Part shown: piece after piece, positions 60,897-64,000 of the stretch
Numbering within the stretch: the first letter of the stretch is position 1
Layout: every line of letters starts with the position of its first letter
Source of the DNA: Streptomyces tibetensis
GTDB taxonomy: Bacteria; Actinomycetota; Actinomycetes; Streptomycetales; Streptomycetaceae
DNA: 64,000 nt
Direction: 5' to 3'
Assembly (NCBI RefSeq): GCF_007655005.1
Contig: NZ_SZVW01000007.1
Location: 284,625 to 348,624, forward strand
The notes under the pieces: model-generated
Databases searched by the model: none
What the model was told of the DNA's origin: nothing
Seen by the model: only the letters and a program-made list of their open reading frames with translations
Position numbers and translations under genes: made by a program

Positions 60897-61511
60897 ATGC
60901 CCCGCGGCCGCTATTCGCTCCACGATCCGCACGATCACGCCCCCCTCGCAGACGAACACTTCCAATGCGCCCCCGGCCCCTCCGGCTGGCGCTACGTCTC
61001 TCAGCTGACCACCCCCGCAGGCGATCACCACGGCTCCGTCGACCTCACCCTCGACGAACTGGGCCGACCCATCCGCCTCGAACTGCACGCCGCCGCCTGG
61101 CAGGTCCGCGGCGCAGCCCTCGACGGCGTCACCTGGGTGCGCACCGACCCCACCGGAACCGAGGCCACCGAAGGCAATGTGCGCGCCCACGCCTTCACCG
61201 GCACATCCCCGGCGTTCCTCGTCGCCACCGCCCGTCTCCTGCGCCTCACCCCCTCCACAGCGGCCACCCGCGTACGCCTCGTCGCCTTCACGGACCCGGT
61301 CCTCGCCCCCCGCACCCTGGACCAGTCCTGGACCTTGCTGAAAAGCGAAGCACACGCCACTGACAACGGCCCCCTGACCGTGGACGAATACCAGGTCACA
61401 GCCCTGGACACAGGCGAGCAGCACGCCGTGCACATCGCCGGGGACGTGGTGCTCGCGGCCCCCGGCATCGAGCTCGAAGACCTGGAATCACCGCCGTCGG
61501 TGTTCACCTGA
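60897..61511 (+). CDS. Conserved hypothetical protein
   Basis: A 204-residue protein with MPRGRYSLHDPHDHAPLADEHFQCAPGPSGWRYVSQL at the start, then alternating beta-strand pattern (HGSVDLTLDELGRPIRLELHAAAWQVRGAAL, VRLVAFTDPVLAPRTLDQSW). The second half resembles lipocalin-like or glycolipid-binding beta-barrel proteins only in general pattern, and I cannot assign a domain. ATG 60897 has AGGA 7 nt upstream. It converges on the RDD gene across a hairpin. No signal peptide or transmembrane helix is seen. Confidence 0.75.
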   Translation: MPRGRYSLHDPHDHAPLADEHFQCAPGPSGWRYVSQLTTPAGDHHGSVDLTLDELGRPIRLELHAAAWQVRGAALDGVTWVRTDPTGTEATEGNVRAHAFTGTSPAFLVATARLLRLTPSTAATRVRLVAFTDPVLAPRTLDQSWTLLKSEAHATDNGPLTVDEYQVTALDTGEQHAVHIAGDVVLAAPGIELEDLESPPSVFT

Positions 61512-61543
61512 GCAGGCGGCCGCGTTCCGCCGGCGCCGCCTGC
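61512..61543. terminator. Bidirectional terminator
   Basis: Perfect 9-nt arms GCAGGCGGC / GCCGCCTGC with a 14-nt loop, in the 43-bp gap between the convergent conserved hypothetical gene and the RDD gene. Confidence 0.75.
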
Positions 61544-61554
61544 CCCGCAGGGCA

Positions 61555-62574
61555 CTACGCCGGCGGCACGAACCCGGTACGGGGCCGCTCGCCGGCCGAA
61601 ACCTCCGGTGGCACCGTCGGCTTTGCGGGCCGCTCCCCGTCGGACGGCTCGGACACCACCTCGGGCACCGCCCCAGCCGGCGGTCGGAAGCCGGCCGCGG
61701 CGCTGTCCACGGCGGGAGCATCGGCCGTGGCGACCGGGTCGGCGGGCACCGGGTCGGCGGGTACCGGATCGGCGGGTACCGGAAGGGCGGCTGCCGTCGC
61801 CGCCGGGACCGTCCCGTTGACCGTCCCGTTCCCGAAAGCCCGCCGGGCCTCCCGCGCCTGCCGTTCCTGCACGACCGCCGCCAGATACGCGGCCGGCGGC
61901 ACACCGTGGGGCACCGGAGCCCCCGTGCGCTCCGCCAGATCCGACGCCAGTCGCTCCGCCATCGACCAGCCCACCTGCGGATCCAGCTGCTGCATACGCG
62001 TCAGGTACTGCCGGACGGCGAGCCACAACCCGTCGGGCACCGCCGACAGATCGAGCTCCGCGAACCGCCCGGACAGCCAGGGCGGAGGAGGCGGCACGAA
62101 ACCGGTCCGCGCCACCGGAATCCGCTCCCGCACGACGAGCGTCCCCGCGAACACGTCTCCCAGCCGCCGCCCGCGCGCCGACACGAACGAGGCGATGCAG
62201 GCGACGATCCCGAAGGTCATGAGGATCTCGATCACCCCGATCAAGCCCCTCACCAGCGCATGCCGGAACCGGATGGGGCCACCGTCGTCCCGCACCACCC
62301 GCAGACCGCACGCCATCTTCCCGAGCGACCGCCCATGACTGAGCGTCTCGACCGCGATCGGCCCACCCACCAGCACGAGAACGAACGACGCGATGGACAG
62401 TGCCGTCTGCGCCGCCTCGTCGAGGGAGGTTGTGGAGGTGACCAGCACGATGGTCACCGCGACGTAGACGGCCATGGCCGCCATCAGATCGAGCAGCACG
62501 GCCAGCGCCCTGCTGGGCAGCCTCGCGGGGCGTAGCTCCAACGCCACAGCCTCGCCCGTCACCAGCTCACTCAC
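61555..62574 (-). CDS. RDD-family membrane protein
   Basis: A 339-residue protein. The RDD domain spans roughly residues 12-150: RPARLPSRALAVLLDLMAAMAVYVAVTI (first RDD signature helix), then SHGRSLGKMACGLRVVRDDGGPIRFRHALVRGL. Three or four transmembrane helices precede a long Pro/Ala-rich cytoplasmic tail with PADPVPADPVPADPV repeats, encoded by 15-bp tandem repeats near 61735-61790. GTG 62574 follows AAGGA. It is divergent from the SpoIIM-like gene, a pairing common in actinobacteria. Function is not established; transport or membrane-complex roles have been proposed for RDD proteins. Confidence 0.88.
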   Translation of the reverse strand: MSELVTGEAVALELRPARLPSRALAVLLDLMAAMAVYVAVTIVLVTSTTSLDEAAQTALSIASFVLVLVGGPIAVETLSHGRSLGKMACGLRVVRDDGGPIRFRHALVRGLIGVIEILMTFGIVACIASFVSARGRRLGDVFAGTLVVRERIPVARTGFVPPPPPWLSGRFAELDLSAVPDGLWLAVRQYLTRMQQLDPQVGWSMAERLASDLAERTGAPVPHGVPPAAYLAAVVQERQAREARRAFGNGTVNGTVPAATAAALPVPADPVPADPVPADPVATADAPAVDSAAAGFRPPAGAVPEVVSEPSDGERPAKPTVPPEVSAGERPRTGFVPPA

Positions 62575-62702
62575 GCCCGCCGTCCTTCCCCTGCCCTGCC
62601 CCCGACAGGGCCAGTCTGCCAAGCTGAGGGCGCATCGCACCGTAGTACGACAAGCTGATCCACGACGAGCCTCCGACGACCAGCCGAGGAGCAGGCACAC
62701 CG

Positions 62703-63710
62703 ATGGACCTCGACGTCTTCGTCTCCGCCCACCGAGCGGAGTGGGACCGCCTCGAAGCCCTCCTCCGCCGCCAGCGCCGCCTCGACGGTGCGGAGGCCGA
62801 CGAACTCGTCACCCTCTACCAGCGCACCGCCACGCACCTCTCCCTGATCCAGTCCAGTGCCCCCGACCCGCAGCTGACCGGTCGGCTCAGCCAACTCGTG
62901 GCACGCGCGCGTAGTGCCGTGACAGGCACCCGCCGCGCCTCCTGGCGTGACGTCACCCGCTTCCTCGCCCACGGTTTCCCCGCCGCCGTCTACAAGGCAC
63001 GGCACTGGTGGGTGCCCACCGCGCTCCTGTCCACGGCCGTCGCCACCCTCCTGGGCTGGTGGATCGGTACCCACCCCGAAGTACAGGCCTCGATCGCGGC
63101 TCCCAGTGAACTGAGGGAGCTCACCCGCCCCGGTGGCCAGTACGAGACGTACTACTCCAGCCATCCGGCCGCCAGCTTCGCCGCCCAGGTCTGGACGAAC
63201 AACGCCTGGGCCGCGGCCCTGTGTCTCATCCTCGGAGTCTTCCTCGGACTTCCGGTCCTCTGGATCCTCTTCCAGAACATGCTCAATCTCGGTGTCGGTG
63301 TCGGCCTGATGTCCTCGGCCGGCCGCCTCGACACGTTCCTCGGCCTGGTCCTCCCGCACGGCCTCCTGGAGCTGACCGCCGTCTTCGTCGCAGCCGGCAC
63401 GGGCCTGCGCCTCGGCTGGACACTCATCGACCCCGGCCCGCGGACGCGGCGCACGGCGCTCGCGGAGGAAGGCCGAGCGGCCATAGGCATGGCCATAGGC
63501 CTCGCCCTCGTCCTCTTCGTCTCGGGCGCCATCGAAGGCTTCGTCACCCCGTCCGGCCTCCCCACCTGGGCCCGCATCACCATCGGCGTCGCCGCCGAAG
63601 TGGCCTTTCTGGCCTACGTCTACGTCCTGGGCGGCCGGGCCGCCCGCGCGGGGGAGACTGGAGACGTCGAGGCGGCGGAACGCAGCGCGACGGTCCCGAC
63701 AGCCGCCTGA
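62703..63710 (+). CDS. Stage II sporulation protein M-like membrane protein (DUF95)
   Basis: A 335-residue multi-pass protein. The cytoplasmic N-terminal 95 residues are charged (MDLDVFVSAHRAEWDRLEALLRRQRRLDGAEADELVTLYQRTATHLS), then about six transmembrane helices: WWVPTALLSTAVATLLGWWIG, AAALCLILGVFLGLPVLWILFQN, LGLVLPHGLLELTAVFVAAG and others. The HGLLEL motif is typical of SpoIIM/DUF95. In Bacillus, SpoIIM belongs to the DMP peptidoglycan machinery of engulfment; Streptomyces homologues are usually found with RDD genes, as here. ATG 62703 begins the conserved MDLDVFV. The C terminus is a short charged tail. Confidence 0.9.
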   Translation: MDLDVFVSAHRAEWDRLEALLRRQRRLDGAEADELVTLYQRTATHLSLIQSSAPDPQLTGRLSQLVARARSAVTGTRRASWRDVTRFLAHGFPAAVYKARHWWVPTALLSTAVATLLGWWIGTHPEVQASIAAPSELRELTRPGGQYETYYSSHPAASFAAQVWTNNAWAAALCLILGVFLGLPVLWILFQNMLNLGVGVGLMSSAGRLDTFLGLVLPHGLLELTAVFVAAGTGLRLGWTLIDPGPRTRRTALAEEGRAAIGMAIGLALVLFVSGAIEGFVTPSGLPTWARITIGVAAEVAFLAYVYVLGGRAARAGETGDVEAAERSATVPTAA

Positions 63711-63783
63711 TCGTGCCGCCGACCGCCGGATGTGCGACCACGTCCGTTCAACTGCTAGTCTCCTCTTCGCCCCACAGGAGCCG

Positions 63784-63812
63784 TTGACACGGTGAGTGTG
63801 GGGAGGTAGATT
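63784..63812 (+). promoter_or_regulatory. rRNA operon promoter, strong SigHrdB-type
   Basis: TTGACA (63784-63789) and TAGATT (63807-63812) with an exact 17-bp spacer. The downstream sequence runs to the window edge and matches the leader of streptomycete rrn operons (recollection). The 16S gene itself is outside the window. Confidence 0.75.
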
Positions 63813-63924
63813 CGAACAGTTGCCTGGAGATGGGCTCTAGCCCCAGACCAGTCACGGTGAACATCTACTTGCTTCTTGAAACGTTGCTTTCATTGAAGCC
63901 TCTCCCGATGAATCGGAAATGAGC

Positions 63925-63959
63925 GGCCGGTCAGACCGGCCAAAAACTTCTGATAAAGT
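63925..63959 (+). promoter_or_regulatory. Second rRNA promoter with palindromic upstream element
   Basis: Palindrome GGCCGGTC-A-GACCGGCC (63925-63941) is followed by TAAAGT (63954-63959) in the sequence CTTCTGATAAAGTCGGAA, which recurs in streptomycete rRNA leaders. The usual -35 box is not evident, as reported for several rrn promoters of this genus. Confidence 0.6.
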
Positions 63960-64000
63960 CGGAACCGCCGGAAAGGGAAACGCGGAAGCGGGAACCTGGA

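Noticed and set aside
63790..63860. tRNA-like sequence containing GATTCGAA
   Set aside because: No cloverleaf or acceptor stem can be built; the TTGACA/TAGATT promoter explains the segment.

Overview
The window is Streptomyces chromosome: very high G+C with strong third-position GC bias, GTG and TTG starts, Shine-Dalgarno cores of GGAGG or AAGGA, a WhiB-class developmental regulator, F420 biosynthesis genes, a SigB/SigF-type sigma factor with partner-switching regulators, and six LytR-CpsA-Psr (LCP) proteins. From memory, the gene order matches the S. coelicolor interval around whiB, manB and sigI. No prophage, insertion sequence, CRISPR array or tRNA was found. The right edge enters the promoter region of an rRNA operon.

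Layout. 1-3.4 kb: histidine degradation (M20 amidohydrolase cut by the left edge, hutF, hutI). 3.5-6.3 kb: small membrane protein and a sigma / anti-anti-sigma / anti-sigma module. 6.6-8.8 kb: two exported proteins (one with an LPQTG sorting signal) separated by five 93-bp tandem repeats. 8.9-13.5 kb: POT peptide transporter, OmpR-type two-component system, GtrA-like protein. 13.6-19.2 kb: purK-purE-dipeptidase operon, an Old Yellow Enzyme with a divergent MerR regulator, and a second dipeptidase homologue that has lost its metal ligands. 19.3-25.5 kb: two VOC proteins with a divergent CGNR regulator, UDP-sugar dehydrogenase, acyl-CoA dehydrogenase, phospholipase D-type protein and a Cys-rich copper-storage-like protein. 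25.6-41.5 kb: cell-envelope island with six LCP proteins, a family 2 glycosyltransferase, a peptidoglycan-recognition amidase and a sugar-1-phosphate nucleotidyltransferase. 41.8-46.8 kb: AlkA-type glycosylase, fbiB-fbiA, a cysteine dioxygenase preceded by a cysteine-rich leader peptide, then whiB. 46.9-58.9 kb: large membrane glycosyltransferase with DUF5719 partner, degenerate zincin, DUF3499 protein, the mannose block manB - Trm112-like - SIS - manA, and a cation diffusion facilitator. 59.3-63.7 kb: S-adenosylhomocysteinase, an unknown protein, a divergent RDD/SpoIIM pair, then rRNA promoters.

The genes work together mainly in envelope building. The nucleotidyltransferase, manA and manB make activated mannose or a related sugar. 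The glycosyltransferases and LCP proteins would assemble and attach glycopolymers to peptidoglycan. whiB sits between this island and the mannose block.

Two unexpected signals stand out. First, a 30-codon leader peptide ending CSCCCSSC (five Cys in its last eight residues, four coded by the normally rare TGT) lies directly upstream of the cysteine dioxygenase gene and overlaps possible RNA hairpins; it looks like a cysteine-sensing attenuator. Second, short tandem duplications recur at gene 3' ends and include the stop codon: hutI, the UDP-sugar dehydrogenase, the TIGR03089-like gene (where a perfect 46-bp duplication changes the reading frame), the fbiA/fbiB junction, the degenerate zincin and sahH.
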